Shown piece by piece: positions 39,428 through 50,408 of a stretch of DNA of 64,000 nt. How positions within the stretch are numbered: the stretch's first letter is position 1; each line of letters begins with the position of its first letter. Location of the stretch: assembly GCF_008868175.1 (NCBI RefSeq), contig NZ_WBKT01000005.1, positions 1 through 64,000 of the forward strand, read 5' to 3'. Source of the DNA: Micromonospora sp. AMSO31t (GTDB lineage Bacteria; Actinomycetota; Actinomycetes; Mycobacteriales; Micromonosporaceae). The notes below the pieces were generated by a model. The model had not been told where the DNA came from. It saw only the letters and a program-made list of their open reading frames with translations, and searched no databases. Position numbers and translations under genes: made by a program.

Positions 39428-41374
39428 TCAGATGTCCAGGAACCGCACGTCCTTGGCGTTGCGCTGGATGAACGACCGGCGCGCTTCGACGTCCTCGCCC
39501 ATCAACACGCTGAACAGCTCGTCGGCGGTTGCGGCGTCGTCGAGCGTCACCTGCCGCAGGGTGCGGGTGGCCGGGTTCATCGTGGTCTCCCACAGCTCGG
39601 GATAGTTCATCTCGCCGAGACCCTTGAACCGCTGGATGTCGTCCGGCCTGGCGTTGGCCTTCTTCTGCTGGCGCAGCGCGATCAGCCCGTCCCGCTCCCG
39701 GTCCGAGTACGCGTACTGCGCGTCGTCGCCCTTCTTGTTCCACTTGATCTTGTAGAGCGGCGGGGCGGCCAGGTAGACGTGCCCCAGCTCGACCAGCGGA
39801 CGCATGAAGCGGAAGAGCAGGGTGAGCAGCAGCGTCTGGATGTGCTGGCCGTCGACGTCGGCGTCGGCCATCAGCACGATCTTGTGGTAGCGCAGCTTCT
39901 CGATGTCGAAGTCGTCGTGGATGCCGGTGCCCAGCGCGGTGATGAGCGCCTGGACCTCGTTGTTCTTCAGCACCCGGTCGATCCGGGCCTTCTCCACGTT
40001 GAGGATCTTGCCGCGGATCGGCAGGATCGCCTGGGTGCGCGGGTCGCGCCCCTGCTTGGCCGAGCCGCCGGCGGAGTCGCCCTCGACGATGAACACCTCG
40101 GACTCGCGCGGGTCGGTCGACTGGCAGTCGGCCAGCTTGCCCGGCATCGAGCCGGACTCCAGCAGCGACTTGCGCCGGGCCAGCTTGCGCGCCTGCTGGG
40201 CGGCGATCCGGGCCCGCGCCGCCTGGGACGCCTTCTGGATGATGGTCTTGGCCTCGGCCGGGTTCCGGTCGAACCAGTCGACCAGCCGGTCGTTGCAGAC
40301 CCGCTGCACGAAGCTCTTCACCGGGGTGTTGCCGAGCTTGGTCTTGGTCTGGCCCTCGAACTGCGGGTTGGTCAGCTTCACCGAGATGATCGCGGCCAGG
40401 CCCTCGCGGATGTCCTCGCCGGAGAGCTTCTCGTCGCCCTTGAGCAGCTTCTTGTCCGTGCCGTACCGGTTGACGACGCTGGTCAGCGCGGCCCGGAAGC
40501 CCTCCTCGTGGGTGCCGCCCTCGTGCGTGTTGATCGTGTTGGCGAAGGTGTAGACCGACTCGCCGTACGACTCGTTCCACTGCATGGCGATCTCGACCGA
40601 CATGCCCTCCTCCTCGGAGCCGAACTCGACCACCGTCTTGTGGATCGGGTTCTTGGAGGCGTTGAGGTGCCGGACGAAGTCGGCGATACCGCCCTTGTAA
40701 CAGAAGGTGACCTCGCGCGGCTTGCCCTCCTCGCCCTCCGGGACCCGCTCGTCGACCAGGTGGATGGTGAGGCCGCGGTTGAGGAAGGCGTACTCCTGAA
40801 TGCGCCGGTAGATGGTCTGGAAGTCGAAGTCGACGGTCTCGAAGACGTCCGGGTCCGGCCAGAAGGCGACCGCGGAGCCGGTGCGGTCGGTGGTCTCACC
40901 CTTCTCCAGCGGCGACGGCTTGGAGTTGGTGTACTGCTGCCGCCAGACGAAGCCGGACTTGTGGATCTCCACCGCCATCTTCGTGGAGAGGGCGTTCACC
41001 ACGGACACGCCCACGCCGTGCAGACCGCCGGAGACCGCGTACGCCTTGCCGTCGAACTTGCCGCCCGCGTGCAGCACGGTCAGCGCGACCTCGACACCCG
41101 GCTTCTTCAGCTTCGGGTGGAGGTCGACCGGGAAGCCGCGCCCGTTGTCGGTGACCCGGACGCCGCCGTCGGCCAGCAGCACCACGTCGATGGTGTCGCA
41201 GTAGCCGGCCAGCGCCTCGTCCACGGCGTTGTCGACGACCTCCCACACGAGGTGGTGCAGGCCGCGTTCACCGGTGGACCCGATGTACATACCGGGCCGC
41301 TTCCGGACCGCCTCGAGGCCTTCGAGAACGGTGATCGACTCGGCGCCGTACTCCTGCTTGTCCTGCGCTGCCAC
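39428..41374 (-). CDS. gyrB: DNA gyrase subunit B
   Basis: 648 residues from a GTG start giving [36 protein letters not shown] ATPase motifs ([35 protein letters not shown]), the transducer domain, and the TOPRIM fold ([19 protein letters not shown], then DADVDGQHI) are all present, ending in the [20 protein letters not shown] region. Type II topoisomerase with GyrA, introducing negative supercoils. Its upstream region (528 bp) carries the promoter. Confidence 0.98.
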   Translation of the reverse strand: MAAQDKQEYGAESITVLEGLEAVRKRPGMYIGSTGERGLHHLVWEVVDNAVDEALAGYCDTIDVVLLADGGVRVTDNGRGFPVDLHPKLKKPGVEVALTVLHAGGKFDGKAYAVSGGLHGVGVSVVNALSTKMAVEIHKSGFVWRQQYTNSKPSPLEKGETTDRTGSAVAFWPDPDVFETVDFDFQTIYRRIQEYAFLNRGLTIHLVDERVPEGEEGKPREVTFCYKGGIADFVRHLNASKNPIHKTVVEFGSEEEGMSVEIAMQWNESYGESVYTFANTINTHEGGTHEEGFRAALTSVVNRYGTDKKLLKGDEKLSGEDIREGLAAIISVKLTNPQFEGQTKTKLGNTPVKSFVQRVCNDRLVDWFDRNPAEAKTIIQKASQAARARIAAQQARKLARRKSLLESGSMPGKLADCQSTDPRESEVFIVEGDSAGGSAKQGRDPRTQAILPIRGKILNVEKARIDRVLKNNEVQALITALGTGIHDDFDIEKLRYHKIVLMADADVDGQHIQTLLLTLLFRFMRPLVELGHVYLAAPPLYKIKWNKKGDDAQYAYSDRERDGLIALRQQKKANARPDDIQRFKGLGEMNYPELWETTMNPATRTLRQVTLDDAATADELFSVLMGEDVEARRSFIQRNAKDVRFLDI

Positions 41375-41902
41375 CCTCGGCCACTTTCTCGCGCCGACCG
41401 CGCCAGGGCGCGGGGGCGCGGGTTCGGCGGACAGGACGCGACGTCGGCGCGCACAAACCGGTCCCCGGATCTCCAGGTCACGGATCGCGTGCGCCGGTCG
41501 CCGCGGTTGCCCGCGGATCGCGATCGGCTCGACCCGATGCGGGACAATGATCAAGGGCCCGGTGGGCCCATGTCCGTCGCTCCGTGTCGGGTCTTTCGTC
41601 TCGCCCTCAATCTTACTGTGCGCAGCCGACCAAACCGCCACTCGGCACCCCTCCGGGGCGGCTGAGAATGCCGTAGGAGCCCGAACCGTGCTATCCGCGA
41701 CTCCCCCTACACGCCTCGCCCTGATCGAGGGCGCGGCCCGCACCGGATCGGTGCCGGCGGGTGACCGACCGGGGGTCGCGGCGGGACCGGACGTGCCGTA
41801 CCTTTTGCGGCGCCGCCACCTGCGGTCTTGATCTTTCGCGGCCGGAACCGGGACGATCGACCCGATCGGTCGGACAACGTGCTTGCTGAGAGGTGACGCC
41901 AG
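41375..41902. other. 528-bp divergent region upstream of gyrB, no gene
   Basis: No coding sequence is supported. On the minus strand TAAGAT (41610-41615) is the best -10 box, about 235 bp before gyrB, so gyrB has a long 5' leader. Upstream of the plus-strand gene at 41903 is GAGAGGTGACGCCAG, its likely ribosome site. I see no DnaA box cluster or parS here. Confidence 0.55.
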
Positions 41903-42457
41903 ATGGGGCTGGACAACGTCGCGGTGCACTGGCCGCGGACCGGCCGCTTCTACGATCCGGTCGCGCCGGCCGAGTTCGTCGACTTCGGCGAGATCGTGGA
42001 CATGCCACGCATCTCGGCACCCACCGCCGCGCTCGCCGAGCTGATCGCGAAGACCGGCACGGTGCGGGCGACGGCCTACACCGAACTGGTCGACCTCATC
42101 CTCGGCCTGGAAAATGTGCTCTACGCCACGGAGAACTCGGCCGAGGACGAGGACCCGGTGATCGACCCGGACGGCTGCTCCTGGATCGCCGAGGGCGTGG
42201 AGAAGTTCATCACCCGGCACCGGCCCTTCGGCGAGGCGGTCACCTTCGAGTCGGTGAGCGAGGTGCTGCGCTCGCTGCTCGGTGACGGGCGCCTGGCCGA
42301 GCAGCAGCTCCGCTGGCTGGACAGCCGGCTGGACAAGCTGCGCGACGAGAGCGGCGAGCCGCCGCAGTGGAACTTCACCTGTGCCGAGCTGAGCGTGCTG
42401 GCCGCCTTCTACCGGCGCTGCGCCGAGCGCGGCTTCGCGGTCTACGCCGACGCCTGA
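41903..42457 (+). CDS. Conserved hypothetical protein
   Basis: 184 residues, acidic, no signal peptide or membrane helix. Visible features: [27 protein letters not shown] near the N terminus, an acidic [25 protein letters not shown] stretch, and a C-terminal [19 protein letters not shown]. No domain recognised. It interrupts the DUF721-gyrB segment of the origin cluster and overlaps the convergent MarR-type gene by 16 bp. Confidence 0.78.
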   Translation: MGLDNVAVHWPRTGRFYDPVAPAEFVDFGEIVDMPRISAPTAALAELIAKTGTVRATAYTELVDLILGLENVLYATENSAEDEDPVIDPDGCSWIAEGVEKFITRHRPFGEAVTFESVSEVLRSLLGDGRLAEQQLRWLDSRLDKLRDESGEPPQWNFTCAELSVLAAFYRRCAERGFAVYADA

Positions 42458-42936
42458 CCCGGCTGCCCGGCCGCGCCAGGCCCGGCCGTCGCAGCCCGGT
42501 TGGCCGCGGCGATCACCTCGGTGAGCACCGTGTGCAGGTGCCGCAGGTCGGCCAGCGGCAGGCCGAGCCGCTGCACGATCGCCGGCGGGATGCGCTCGGC
42601 CTGCGCCCGGAGCGCCCGCCCGCTCGCGGTGAGCGAGACGGCCAGGCTGCGCTCGTCCGACGCGTCGCGCTCCCGCCGCACGTAGCCGGCGGCTTCCAGC
42701 CGCTTGAGCAGCGGTGACAGGGTGCCCGGGTCGAGCTGGAGCAGCCGGCTCAGGTCCCGCACCGAGAGCGGCGCGTGCTGCCAGAGCGCCAGCATGACCA
42801 GGTACTGCGGGTGGGTGAGCCCCATCGGTTCCAGCAGCGGGCGGTAGACCGCGACGACTCCGCGCGCGGCGACGGAGAGCGCGAAGCACACCTGCTGCTC
42901 CAGCGCCAGGGGATCGCCCTCCAGCTGGTCGGCCAT
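42442..42936 (-). CDS. OhrR-like MarR-family regulator
   Basis: 164 residues. Winged HTH ([56 protein letters not shown]) with the RRxRDxxDERxxxxxLT wing of the OhrR subgroup. The N terminus [38 protein letters not shown] places a single Cys at about residue 17, matching the peroxide-sensing Cys of OhrR, with nearby Tyr. ATG at 42934-42936. No ohr/osmC gene is adjacent; the divergent gene is a small basic protein. Likely an organic-peroxide or other thiol-stress sensor. Confidence 0.82.
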   Translation of the reverse strand: MADQLEGDPLALEQQVCFALSVAARGVVAVYRPLLEPMGLTHPQYLVMLALWQHAPLSVRDLSRLLQLDPGTLSPLLKRLEAAGYVRRERDASDERSLAVSLTASGRALRAQAERIPPAIVQRLGLPLADLRHLHTVLTEVIAAANRAATAGPGAAGQPGQASA

Positions 42937-42972
42937 CCTCGCCCTCCTCGTCCGTCGTTGCGATCGTAGCAA

Positions 42973-43005
42973 CGATTGGTGTACCAATTATTGGGGCACC
43001 AATCG
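42973..43005. promoter_or_regulatory. Nested inverted operator between marR and small protein
   Basis: CGATTGGTG (42973-42981) and CACCAATCG (42997-43005) are exact inverted copies; inside are ATTGGT-GT-ACCAAT and ATTGG-GGCA-CCAAT, two dyads that touch at 42988-42990. It lies in the 98-bp gap between the two start codons, so both genes should be controlled by one dimer pair. Confidence 0.75.
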
Positions 43006-43034
43006 TACGTTGGTTGGCGAGGAGAGGGCGGCGG

Positions 43035-43265
43035 ATGAGCGGCGACGAGCAGCAGGTGGGCGACACTTCCGGCAAGGGCGGTCGCCTGATGGGCTGGGTG
43101 TTCCAGAACCTCGCCGGCCCGTCCCAGGTGCAGGGCGCGGTGCAGGGCGGCTCCCGCCTGGCCCGCGAGGCCTGGAAGCACGACCTGGAGCGGCGCAAGC
43201 AGTGGAGCCGCGAACAGCGGGAGCTCAAGCGCGCCCAACGGGAGGCACGCCGCGGCGACCGGTGA
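43035..43265 (+). CDS. Small highly charged protein
   Basis: 76 residues. A Gly/Gln-rich N-terminal half ([28 protein letters not shown]) precedes a strongly basic helix ([29 protein letters not shown]) that could bind nucleic acid. No family recognised. ATG at 43035 with GGAGAGGGCGG upstream; divergent from the OhrR-like gene across the nested operator. Confidence 0.65.
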   Translation: MSGDEQQVGDTSGKGGRLMGWVFQNLAGPSQVQGAVQGGSRLAREAWKHDLERRKQWSREQRELKRAQREARRGDR

Positions 43266-43268
43266 CGG

Positions 43269-43883
43269 TCAGCCGTAGGTGTCGCGCGGTCCCCGCCCCC
43301 GCACCCGGCGTGGGCCGCGCGACCAGGACGGCGCCGCCGGGCCGTGAATGTGCAGCTTGCGCACCACGTTGTGGCCCACCTCGCTGGCGATCTGCTTGAG
43401 CAGCGAGCCGGCGAGCAGCCGCAGCTGGGTGGCCCAGGCCGTCGAGCGGGCCTCCACGGTCAGCTCGCCGTTCTCCAGCTTCACCGGACGGCTGTGCTGC
43501 GCCACCTCCGCCCCGACCACCCGCTCCCAGGCGCCGAAGACCGTCGCCTCGGCCGCCGGCTGCTGCCAGCCACGCGCCTTGACCAGCTTGTCCAGCACCG
43601 CGCCGAGCGGCTGCGGGTCCCGCGGATCCGGCCCCGGGCCGGAGTAGCCGCGCAGCCGCTTCTCGCCGTCGCCCCGGACCGCGCCACGCCGCCGCGTGCC
43701 GGACGCCGCCTGCCGGCGGGCCTTCGCCGCGTCCAGCACCGCCCGGGCCAGCTCCGGCCCGGACGTCCCATCGGGCAGGTCCGCGCCGGCCTCGCCGCCC
43801 GGCTTCGCTTCCGGCCCCTCCGGGGTACGCCCTCCGCGTCCCGGCCCCAGCCGCGCGGGCGGGAGCTCCACCTCATCCGACAC
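43269..43883 (-). CDS. DUF721 (DciA-like) protein
   Basis: 204 residues from a GTG. The C-terminal 100 residues carry the DUF721 domain ([74 protein letters not shown]); an Arg/Gly-rich N-terminal half precedes it. DUF721 proteins of the DciA type load the replicative helicase. It overlaps recF by 11 nt in the usual recF-DUF721-gyrB order. Confidence 0.9.
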   Translation of the reverse strand: MSDEVELPPARLGPGRGGRTPEGPEAKPGGEAGADLPDGTSGPELARAVLDAAKARRQAASGTRRRGAVRGDGEKRLRGYSGPGPDPRDPQPLGAVLDKLVKARGWQQPAAEATVFGAWERVVGAEVAQHSRPVKLENGELTVEARSTAWATQLRLLAGSLLKQIASEVGHNVVRKLHIHGPAAPSWSRGPRRVRGRGPRDTYG

Positions 43884-45006
43884 GGCGTACCGTCCCCTCG
43901 CCCACCGCGTACCGGGTGCCCCGCAGGGTCGCCGGCACGTCGTCGTCGACCGCGCAGGTCACCAGGAGCTGGCTCGCGCCGCCGACCAGCTCGGCCAGCC
44001 GTTCGCGCCGGCCAGCGTCCAGCTCGGCGAAGACGTCGTCCAGCACCAGCACCGGCTCGATCCCGTCGGCGCGCAGCAGGTCGTAGCCGGCCAGCCGCAG
44101 CGCCAGCGCGTATGACCAGGACTCGCCGTGGCTGGCGTAGCCCTTGGCGGGCAACGGGCCGAGGGTCAGCGCCAGGTCGTCCCGGTGCGGGCCGACCAGG
44201 GTGGTGCCCCGCTCGATCTCCGCCGACCGGCTCGCGGTCAACGCGGCACCGAGTGCCTCGACCAGCGCCGCCCGGTCGGTGGTCGACTCGGGCAGCTCCA
44301 GCGACGGCCGGTACGCGATCCCCGCCGCACCCCGGCCCGCCGCCACCGCGTCGTACGCCTTCGCCACGTGCGGGGTCAGCGCGGCCACCAGCTCCAGCCG
44401 GCCGGCCAGCAGCTCCGCGCCGTGGTGCGCCAGGTGCGTGTCCCAGACGGCGAGGGTGGACAGGTCCCCGCCCCGCGAGCCGCCCGTCTTCCGGGCCAGG
44501 TACGCCGTCCGGAGCAGCGCGTTGCGCTGCTTGACCACCCGCTCGTAGTCGGCGCGCACCCCGGCGTACCTGGGTTGGCGGGTGACCAGCAGGTCGTCCA
44601 GGTAGCGGCGGCGCTCGGCCGGATCCCCGCGGACGAGTTCCAGGTCCTCCGGGGCGAAGAGCACCAGCCGCAGCGCGCCGAGCACGTCCCGGGCGCGGCG
44701 GGCCGGGGAACGACCGAGCCGGGCCCGGTTGGCCTTCCCCGGGACGATCTCCAGCTCGATCAGGAGCTCCCGGCCCTCGTGCACGACCGCGCAGCGGATC
44801 ACCGCCGAGGTGGCGCCCATCCGGACCAGCGGGGCGTCCGTGGCGACCCGGTGCGAGTCCAGGGTCGCCACGTAGCCCAACGCCTCGACCAGGTTGGTCT
44901 TGCCGACGCCGTTCGCGCCGACCAGCACGTTCGGGCCCGGCTCCAGGTCGACGCCGACCCGCTCGTACGAGCGGAAGTCGACCAGTTCGAGCCGGCGGAC
45001 GTACAC
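43873..45006 (-). CDS. recF: DNA replication/repair protein RecF
   Basis: 377 residues, GTG start. ABC-type ATPase fold: [47 protein letters not shown] (Walker [10 protein letters not shown]), a signature-like segment, and the C-terminal [22 protein letters not shown] (Walker B and D-loop). RecF helps load RecA at gaps. The D-helix sequence [29 protein letters not shown] is typical. Overlaps DUF721 by 11 nt and follows gnd. Confidence 0.96.
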   Translation of the reverse strand: MYVRRLELVDFRSYERVGVDLEPGPNVLVGANGVGKTNLVEALGYVATLDSHRVATDAPLVRMGATSAVIRCAVVHEGRELLIELEIVPGKANRARLGRSPARRARDVLGALRLVLFAPEDLELVRGDPAERRRYLDDLLVTRQPRYAGVRADYERVVKQRNALLRTAYLARKTGGSRGGDLSTLAVWDTHLAHHGAELLAGRLELVAALTPHVAKAYDAVAAGRGAAGIAYRPSLELPESTTDRAALVEALGAALTASRSAEIERGTTLVGPHRDDLALTLGPLPAKGYASHGESWSYALALRLAGYDLLRADGIEPVLVLDDVFAELDAGRRERLAELVGGASQLLVTCAVDDDVPATLRGTRYAVGEGTVRRVG

Positions 45007-45022
45007 AGGCTGTGGATGCCAG

Positions 45023-45895
45023 TCAGCGCTTGCGGACGGCGTGCCCGCCGAACTGCTGGCGCAGCGCGGCGACGGCCTTCATGGCGGGCGAGTCGTCCTG
45101 CCGGGAGGCGAACCGGGCGAACAGCGAGGCGGTGATGACGTTCAGCGGCACGGCGAGCCGCACCGCCTCGTCGACCGTCCAGCGGCCCTCGCCGGTGTCC
45201 TCGGTGTAGCCGCTCAGCTCGGCCAGCTCCGGGTCCTCGTCGAGCGCCCGGTCGAGCAGGTCGAGCAGCCAGGACCGGACCACGGTGCCCTCGCGCCAGG
45301 ACTTGAAGACGCCCGGCACGTTGGTCACCAGCTCGGAGGCGGCCAGCAGCTCGTAGCCCTCGGCGTAGGCGTGCATGAGGCCGTATTCGATGCCGTTGTG
45401 CACCATCTTGGCGTAGTGGCCGGCGCCGACCGGGCCGGCGTGCACGAAGCCGAACTCGCCCTCGGGCTTGAGCGCCTCGAAGATGGGCATCAGCCGCCCG
45501 ACATGCTCCTGAGCGCCGCCGACCATCAGGGCGTACCCGTTCTGCTTGCCCCAGACGCCGCCCGAGACGCCGACGTCGATGTAGCCGATGCCCTGCTCGT
45601 TGAGGCGCTCGGCGCGCGGGGCGTCGTCGCTGAAGCGGGAGTTGCCGCCATCGATGATGATGTCGCCCTCGCCGAGCACACCGGCGAGCTCGTCGATGGT
45701 GGCGTCGGTGACGCCGGCCGGCACCATCACCCAGACCGCGCGGGGCGATTCCAGCTTCTCGGCCAGCTCCGCGAGGCTCGCGACGTCGCTCAGCTCCGCG
45801 TTGCGGTCGTAGCCGACCACCTCGTGACCGGCGGCGCGCAACCGCTCGCGCATGTTGCCGCCCATCCGGCCGAGTCCTACCAGGCCGAGCTGCAT
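45023..45895 (-). CDS. gnd: 6-phosphogluconate dehydrogenase, decarboxylating, short type
   Basis: 290 residues, typical short (YqeC-like) form. N-terminal Rossmann [19 protein letters not shown], 6PG-binding [11 protein letters not shown], catalytic Lys/Asn in [16 protein letters not shown]. Converts 6-phosphogluconate to ribulose-5-phosphate with NAD(P). Its position between dnaN and recF is conserved in actinobacteria. ATG with AGGAG 6 nt upstream. Confidence 0.94.
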   Translation of the reverse strand: MQLGLVGLGRMGGNMRERLRAAGHEVVGYDRNAELSDVASLAELAEKLESPRAVWVMVPAGVTDATIDELAGVLGEGDIIIDGGNSRFSDDAPRAERLNEQGIGYIDVGVSGGVWGKQNGYALMVGGAQEHVGRLMPIFEALKPEGEFGFVHAGPVGAGHYAKMVHNGIEYGLMHAYAEGYELLAASELVTNVPGVFKSWREGTVVRSWLLDLLDRALDEDPELAELSGYTEDTGEGRWTVDEAVRLAVPLNVITASLFARFASRQDDSPAMKAVAALRQQFGGHAVRKR

Positions 45896-45935
45896 CTGCT
45901 CCTACCTCCGTACGTCTGGATCGTGCTGCCGGCGA

Positions 45936-47069
45936 TCAGCGGGACACGCGGATCGGCATGATGAGATACCGGTACCCCGGGATGACCTCGCCATCCTCGC
46001 CGGCGGGGGAAATCACCGCGGGCTTGAAGGCGTCCACGAACGCCAGCTGGGCGTGCTGGGCGCCCAGGTTGGTCAGGCCGTCGATCAGGTACTGCGGGTT
46101 GAAGCCGATGGTCAGCGCGTCGCCGGTGAAGGTCGCCTCCATGGCCTCGCTGGCCCGGGCCTCCTCGGTGCCGCCGGCCTCGACCACCAGGCCGTCGGAG
46201 CTGAAGCTGAGCAACACCGGGGTGGTGCGCTCGGCGACCAGCGCCACGCGCTTGACCACCTCGATGAGCGTGGCGACCGGCACGCGGGCCTCGGCGTTGT
46301 GGCTGGCCGGGAAGAGCGAGCGCACCGGGGGGTAGTTGGCCCCGTCGAGCAGCCGGCTGGTGGTCCGGCGGGTGCCGCCGGAGAAGCCGATCATGCCCTC
46401 GCCGGCGCCGCCCTGGGAGAGCGCCATGGTGACGTGGCCGCCGAGCGGGCCCAGAGCCTTGGCGGTGTCGTGCAGCGTCCGGGCGGGCACCAGCGCGTTG
46501 AGGCTGATCTCCGGGTCGTCCGGGTTCCACTCCATCTCGCGCAGGGCGAGCCGGTAGCGGTCGGTGGCGAGCATCGCCAGCGTGCTGCCGGACAGCTCGA
46601 TCCGGACGCCGGTCATCATCGGCAGCGTCTCGTCCCGGCCGGCGGCCACGGCCACCTGGGCCACGGCGGCGGCGAAGGCGGCCGCGTCGACGGTGCCGGC
46701 GCTCTCCGGCATCTCGGGCAGGGTCGGGTAGTCCTCGACCGGCATGGTCGGCAGGGTGAACCGGGCGCTGCCGCACACCAGTTCCAGGTGCGCGCCGACG
46801 GCGGCGATGTCCACCGGCTTGGCCGGGAGCGCCTTGGTGATCTCGGCGAGCAGCCGGCCGGAGACCAGGGCGGCCCCGTCGGCGTCACCCTGCACCTCGA
46901 CGGTGACCTGGCTGGAGACCTCGTAGTCGAAGCCGGAGACCTGGAGGTTGCCGTCGGTGACGCGGAGCATCACCCCGGCCAGCACCGGCACGGAAGGTCG
47001 GTTGGGCAGGCTCTTGGCGGTCCACGCGACCGCCTCGGCGAGCGCGTCGCGCTCCACTCGGAACTTCAT
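45936..47069 (-). CDS. dnaN: DNA polymerase III sliding clamp (beta subunit)
   Basis: 377 residues. Three similar clamp domains beginning MKFRVERDALAEAVAWTAKSLPNRPSVPVLAGVMLRV, GTVDAAAFAAAVAQVAVAAGRDETLPMMTGVRIEL, and the final SFSSDGLVVEAGGTEEARASEAMEATFTGDALTIGFNPQYLIDGL; C terminus YLIMPIR forms the protein-binding cleft. The ring-shaped clamp tethers PolIII to DNA. ATG at 47067-47069, GGAGG 6 nt upstream. Downstream of oriC on the same strand as dnaA. Confidence 0.97.
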   Translation of the reverse strand: MKFRVERDALAEAVAWTAKSLPNRPSVPVLAGVMLRVTDGNLQVSGFDYEVSSQVTVEVQGDADGAALVSGRLLAEITKALPAKPVDIAAVGAHLELVCGSARFTLPTMPVEDYPTLPEMPESAGTVDAAAFAAAVAQVAVAAGRDETLPMMTGVRIELSGSTLAMLATDRYRLALREMEWNPDDPEISLNALVPARTLHDTAKALGPLGGHVTMALSQGGAGEGMIGFSGGTRRTTSRLLDGANYPPVRSLFPASHNAEARVPVATLIEVVKRVALVAERTTPVLLSFSSDGLVVEAGGTEEARASEAMEATFTGDALTIGFNPQYLIDGLTNLGAQHAQLAFVDAFKPAVISPAGEDGEVIPGYRYLIMPIRVSR

Positions 47070-47782
47070 CAATGCCTCCGCGTCGACGTCAGCGACAACT
47101 CTCTCATGCCGACCGCTGCCACCCGTCCCGCCCGACCGTGCGGGTACCCCTCGCACCTTAGGGCGCGTGGGCATCGGCTGTGCGCCCGACCCCGTGGATC
47201 CAGGTGCCCGGGTGACTGCCGGCGGCAGTGCTCCGGCCCGATCCACAGGAAGTCCAACGGTGATGATTGGTTTTTGTTGTTTAGAAGAGATAACTCATCG
47301 TCTTCATCGCACCTGTGCAAACTGTGGAGAACCGGCGTCCGCCCAGGTCAGACAGGTTATCCACCGGTGGTTTCGCTGTGGAGAACCAGGGGTACAACCC
47401 GTGTCTGAGTCCACAGCCGTCGCCAGCCGCCGAGTTATCCACGGCTGTCCACCGGTTGTCCACCGCTAATCCACCGGGTTTCTCCCCAGTGCTGTGGACG
47501 GCGCCGGCGGCGTCGACCGGCGTCATCCCCAGAACCTTCAACAGGTCGCCCACAGGCCGACCGTCGTCGGTGGACAACGGGACCGTCGTCCCCAGGCGTC
47601 CACAGCCTCGTCCCCAGGAGTTGTCCACAGTCTGTGGGTAACCGGGCGGAGACCGAGCGTGGTTTTCCACCGGCTGTGGAACAGGGGGTGTGGACAACCG
47701 GCCCGGGGTGTGGATGAAACACGACACCGATCGTGGGCCCTGCACCGGGTCGAGGGTCAAGCGCCGGATCTCCACCGGCACG
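47070..47782. other. oriC: Chromosomal replication origin oriC
   Basis: No gene in 713 bp between dnaN and the dnaA terminator. An A/T-rich segment (about 47261-47310) is a candidate unwinding element. Around it are many DnaA-box-like 9-mers in both orientations: TTATCCACC 47357, TTATCCACG 47435, TTGTCCACC 47456, TAATCCACC 47467, TTGTCCACA 47621, TTTTCCACC 47663 and, inverted, TGTGGAGAA 47323 and 47377, GGTGGACAA 47569, TGTGGGTAA 47633, TGTGGACAA 47689. Position between dnaA and dnaN and multiple degenerate boxes match Streptomyces-type oriC. Confidence 0.93.
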
Positions 47783-47812
47783 AAAAAGCCCGGCCGGTGG
47801 GCCCGGCCGGGC
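47783..47812 (-). terminator. Intrinsic terminator of dnaA
   Basis: GCCCGGCCGG pairs with its complement around a 5-nt loop, followed on the minus strand by TTTTT. It starts 19 bp after the dnaA stop codon, keeping dnaA transcription out of oriC. This is one of few U-tract terminators in the window. Confidence 0.85.
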
Positions 47813-47830
47813 GTCGCGTCGGCGTACGGA

Positions 47831-49660
47831 TCAGGTGGTCTGCTTGATCCGGTTGGTCAGCTCGGCGATCTGGTTGTAGAGCGAGCGCCGCTCCGCCATC
47901 TGCTGGCGGATCTTCCGGTCGGCGTGCATGACGGTGGTGTGGTCCCGGCCGCCGAACGCCTGCCCGATCCGTGGCAGCGACAGGTCGGTCAGCTCGCGGC
48001 ACAGGTACATGGCCACCTGGCGGGCGTTGACCAGCACCCGGGACCGGGAATGGCCGCGCAGATCCTCCAGGCTCACCCCGAAGTAGTCCGCGGTGGAGAC
48101 CATGATCTGGTCGGCGGTGATCTCCGGGCCGGCGCCGTCCGGGATGAAGTCCCGCAGCACCTCCTCGGCCAGCGACAGCTCCACCGACGAGCGGGTGAGG
48201 CTGGCGAACGCGGTGACCCGGATCAGCGCGCCCTCGAGTTCCCGGATCGAGTTCGACACCCGGGAGGCGATGAACTCCAGCACGTCCGGCGGGGCGTACA
48301 AGCGCTCCTGCGCCGCCTTCTTCTGCAGGATCGCGATCCGGGTCTCCAGGTCCGGCGGCTGGATGTCGGCGAGCAGCCCCCACTCGAACCGCGTCCGCAG
48401 CCGGTCCTCCAGCGTCGCCAGTTGCTTCGGCGAACGGTCGGAGGTGATCACGATCTGCTTGTTGGCGTTGTGCAGCGTGTTGAACGTGTGGAAGAACTCC
48501 TCCTGCGTCCGCTCCCGGTTCTCCAGGAACTGGATGTCGTCGATCAGGAGGATGTCCACGTCCCGGTAGCGGCGCTGGAACGCGCTGGTCTTGTCGTCCC
48601 GCAGCGAGTTGATGAAGTCGTTGGTGAACTCCTCGGTCGAGACGTACCGGACCGAGCGGGCGTTGCCCAGCGTCGTGGCGTAGTGCCCGATGGCGTGCAG
48701 CAGGTGAGTCTTGCCCAGCCCGGAGCTGCCGTAGATGAAGAGCGGGTTGTACGCCTTCGCCGGCGACTCGGCCACCGCGACGCTCGCCGCGTGGGCGAAG
48801 CGGTTGGACGAGCCGATGACGAACGTCTCGAACATGTACTTCGGGTTGAGCCGGTTGCCGCCGCTCTCCGCGCCGCCGGGCATCCGCCGGTCGGCCTGGC
48901 CGCCCGGGCGGTGGTCCGGGCCGCCGCGGCCGGGGCCGCTGTCCGTGGCGCCGTCCCGGGGCAGGCCGCGCAGCGGCGGGGCGTCGGCCGGGCCGGGCGC
49001 CTCCCGGTAGCGGGGCTCGTAGTTGTCGGGGGCGGCCGCTTCGACCCGGGGCCGCTCGTCGAAGCCACGGCGCTCGGGAGTGGCGCGCAGCGGCTCCGCG
49101 AAGGCGGCGCTGAAGAGCGTGTCCTGGCCGTCGCGGCTGGCCGGGATCAGCTGCGGGCGGCCGCCGTCGGCCGTGCGCTGCCGCGGGGCCGGCTCCTCGG
49201 CGGGCGGCTCCGGACGCGGATCGGCGTACGCCGGGGCCTCGGGCCGGCCCGGGGGGAAACCCAGCTCGGGGAAGCCCGGCGCGGCGTCGGCCGGGCCGGG
49301 CTGGTCGAAGCCGGTGAGCAGATCCGGTGGGCCGGCGGGCTCGGCGGCGGGTTCGGGGTTGCTGCGGTAGACGGTGCCGGCCGGACGGCCGCCCGGGTCC
49401 TCCGCGACGCGGACCGTGACCGCCACCTGGATGGGCCGGCCGAGCCGGCGGCTCAACGCCTCGGTGATGGCCGGGCGGAGGCGGGACTCGATCACGTCCC
49501 GGGTGAAGGCGTCGGGCACGGAGAGCAGTGCGGTGTCCTCGACGATCGCCCGCAGCCGGGTCAGCCGGAGGTACGCCCGCTGCTGCGCGGAGATGATCTC
49601 GTCGGCGAGCTCGTCGGTCGTCGCCGTCCACACCGCGGCAAGGTCGGTCGCTCCGGTCAC
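47831..49660 (-). CDS. dnaA: Chromosomal replication initiator DnaA
   Basis: 609 residues. Domain I (about 1-100) starts [22 protein letters not shown]; a long Pro/Gly/Arg-rich domain II linker (about 110-275, common in actinobacteria); AAA+ domain III with [15 protein letters not shown] (Walker A) and [11 protein letters not shown] (Walker B); DNA-binding domain IV ending [21 protein letters not shown]. Binds DnaA boxes at oriC and at its own promoter. GTG start. Two boxes lie 57-76 bp upstream (49717-49736). Confidence 0.97.
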   Translation of the reverse strand: MTGATDLAAVWTATTDELADEIISAQQRAYLRLTRLRAIVEDTALLSVPDAFTRDVIESRLRPAITEALSRRLGRPIQVAVTVRVAEDPGGRPAGTVYRSNPEPAAEPAGPPDLLTGFDQPGPADAAPGFPELGFPPGRPEAPAYADPRPEPPAEEPAPRQRTADGGRPQLIPASRDGQDTLFSAAFAEPLRATPERRGFDERPRVEAAAPDNYEPRYREAPGPADAPPLRGLPRDGATDSGPGRGGPDHRPGGQADRRMPGGAESGGNRLNPKYMFETFVIGSSNRFAHAASVAVAESPAKAYNPLFIYGSSGLGKTHLLHAIGHYATTLGNARSVRYVSTEEFTNDFINSLRDDKTSAFQRRYRDVDILLIDDIQFLENRERTQEEFFHTFNTLHNANKQIVITSDRSPKQLATLEDRLRTRFEWGLLADIQPPDLETRIAILQKKAAQERLYAPPDVLEFIASRVSNSIRELEGALIRVTAFASLTRSSVELSLAEEVLRDFIPDGAGPEITADQIMVSTADYFGVSLEDLRGHSRSRVLVNARQVAMYLCRELTDLSLPRIGQAFGGRDHTTVMHADRKIRQQMAERRSLYNQIAELTNRIKQTT

Positions 49661-50236
49661 CGTCGTGCCACCCCCCCTCGCCTCTCCTCACGCCCGCCCG
49701 GACGGCTGACCGGTCGTCATCCACAAGTTATCCACAGCCTGTGTGTACCGACCGATTGGGGCCGCCCACCGGACGCGGGTCGGACCTGCCCCCTGATTCG
49801 CGGAGGCACTGAAGCGGGTTCACCGTGCCGAACGATTCACTACCTTGTCCGGTCTTGCCAGCCAGCGACAAACCCCCACCCCCGACGCTGACCGCAATCG
49901 GGCACGCTAACAGCGCGGACCCCGCGCCATCAACCGTCGACACCGGGGCAGCCTTGTCAACATCAGTGAAAACCGCCCCTTCGGTCGCGCTCCCGGCGCT
50001 GGTCGCGGCCGAGGTGCGAGGTTGACGGTCACTGCCCCCCTGCGTAGGCTGGAACGGCTGCTCTCTCGCCCTCTGCTAGGGTGATGAGTGCTTGCTGCCC
50101 GCGGTCACCGCCCCGCCTAGCCGGGGTCCCGCGCCACCGGGCAGCACCGATCGGAGGCCACCGCCCGAGGTGGCCTGGACCACCACACGACCCGGGCGAT
50201 CCCCCGCGCGAGGTCTACGACAACGGAGAGCCTGAC
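49661..50236. other. dnaA/rpmH divergent region
   Basis: 576 bp without a gene. Near dnaA: TCATCCACA (49717-49725) and a perfect DnaA box TTATCCACA (49728-49736), suggesting autorepression by DnaA. Right half: the rpmH promoter and a long leader. No dnaA -10 box is clear enough to call. Confidence 0.75.
50022..50050 (+). promoter_or_regulatory. rpmH operon promoter
   Basis: TTGACG (50022-50027) and TAGGCT (50045-50050) with a 17-bp spacer, a textbook housekeeping promoter. A second candidate -10, TAGGGT, lies at 50077-50082. Leader to the rpmH GTG is about 180 nt. Confidence 0.75.
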
Positions 50237-50374
50237 GTGAGCAAGCGCACCTACCAGCCGAACAACCGCCGGCGCGCGAAGACCCACGGCTTCCGGCTGC
50301 GCATGCGCACCCGTGCCGGCCGCGCCATCATCTCGACCCGTCGCAGCAAGGGCCGCGCCCGCCTGTCGGCCTGA
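50237..50374 (+). CDS. rpmH: Ribosomal protein bL34
   Basis: 45 residues, GTG start: [31 protein letters not shown] then [11 protein letters not shown], the standard bL34 sequence. GGAGAG 9 nt upstream. First gene of the rpmH-rnpA-yidD-yidC cluster. Confidence 0.98.
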   Translation: MSKRTYQPNNRRRAKTHGFRLRMRTRAGRAIISTRRSKGRARLSA

Positions 50375-50408
50375 GGCCGACAGGTCCGGTCCGGGGACGT
50401 GGGCAGTC

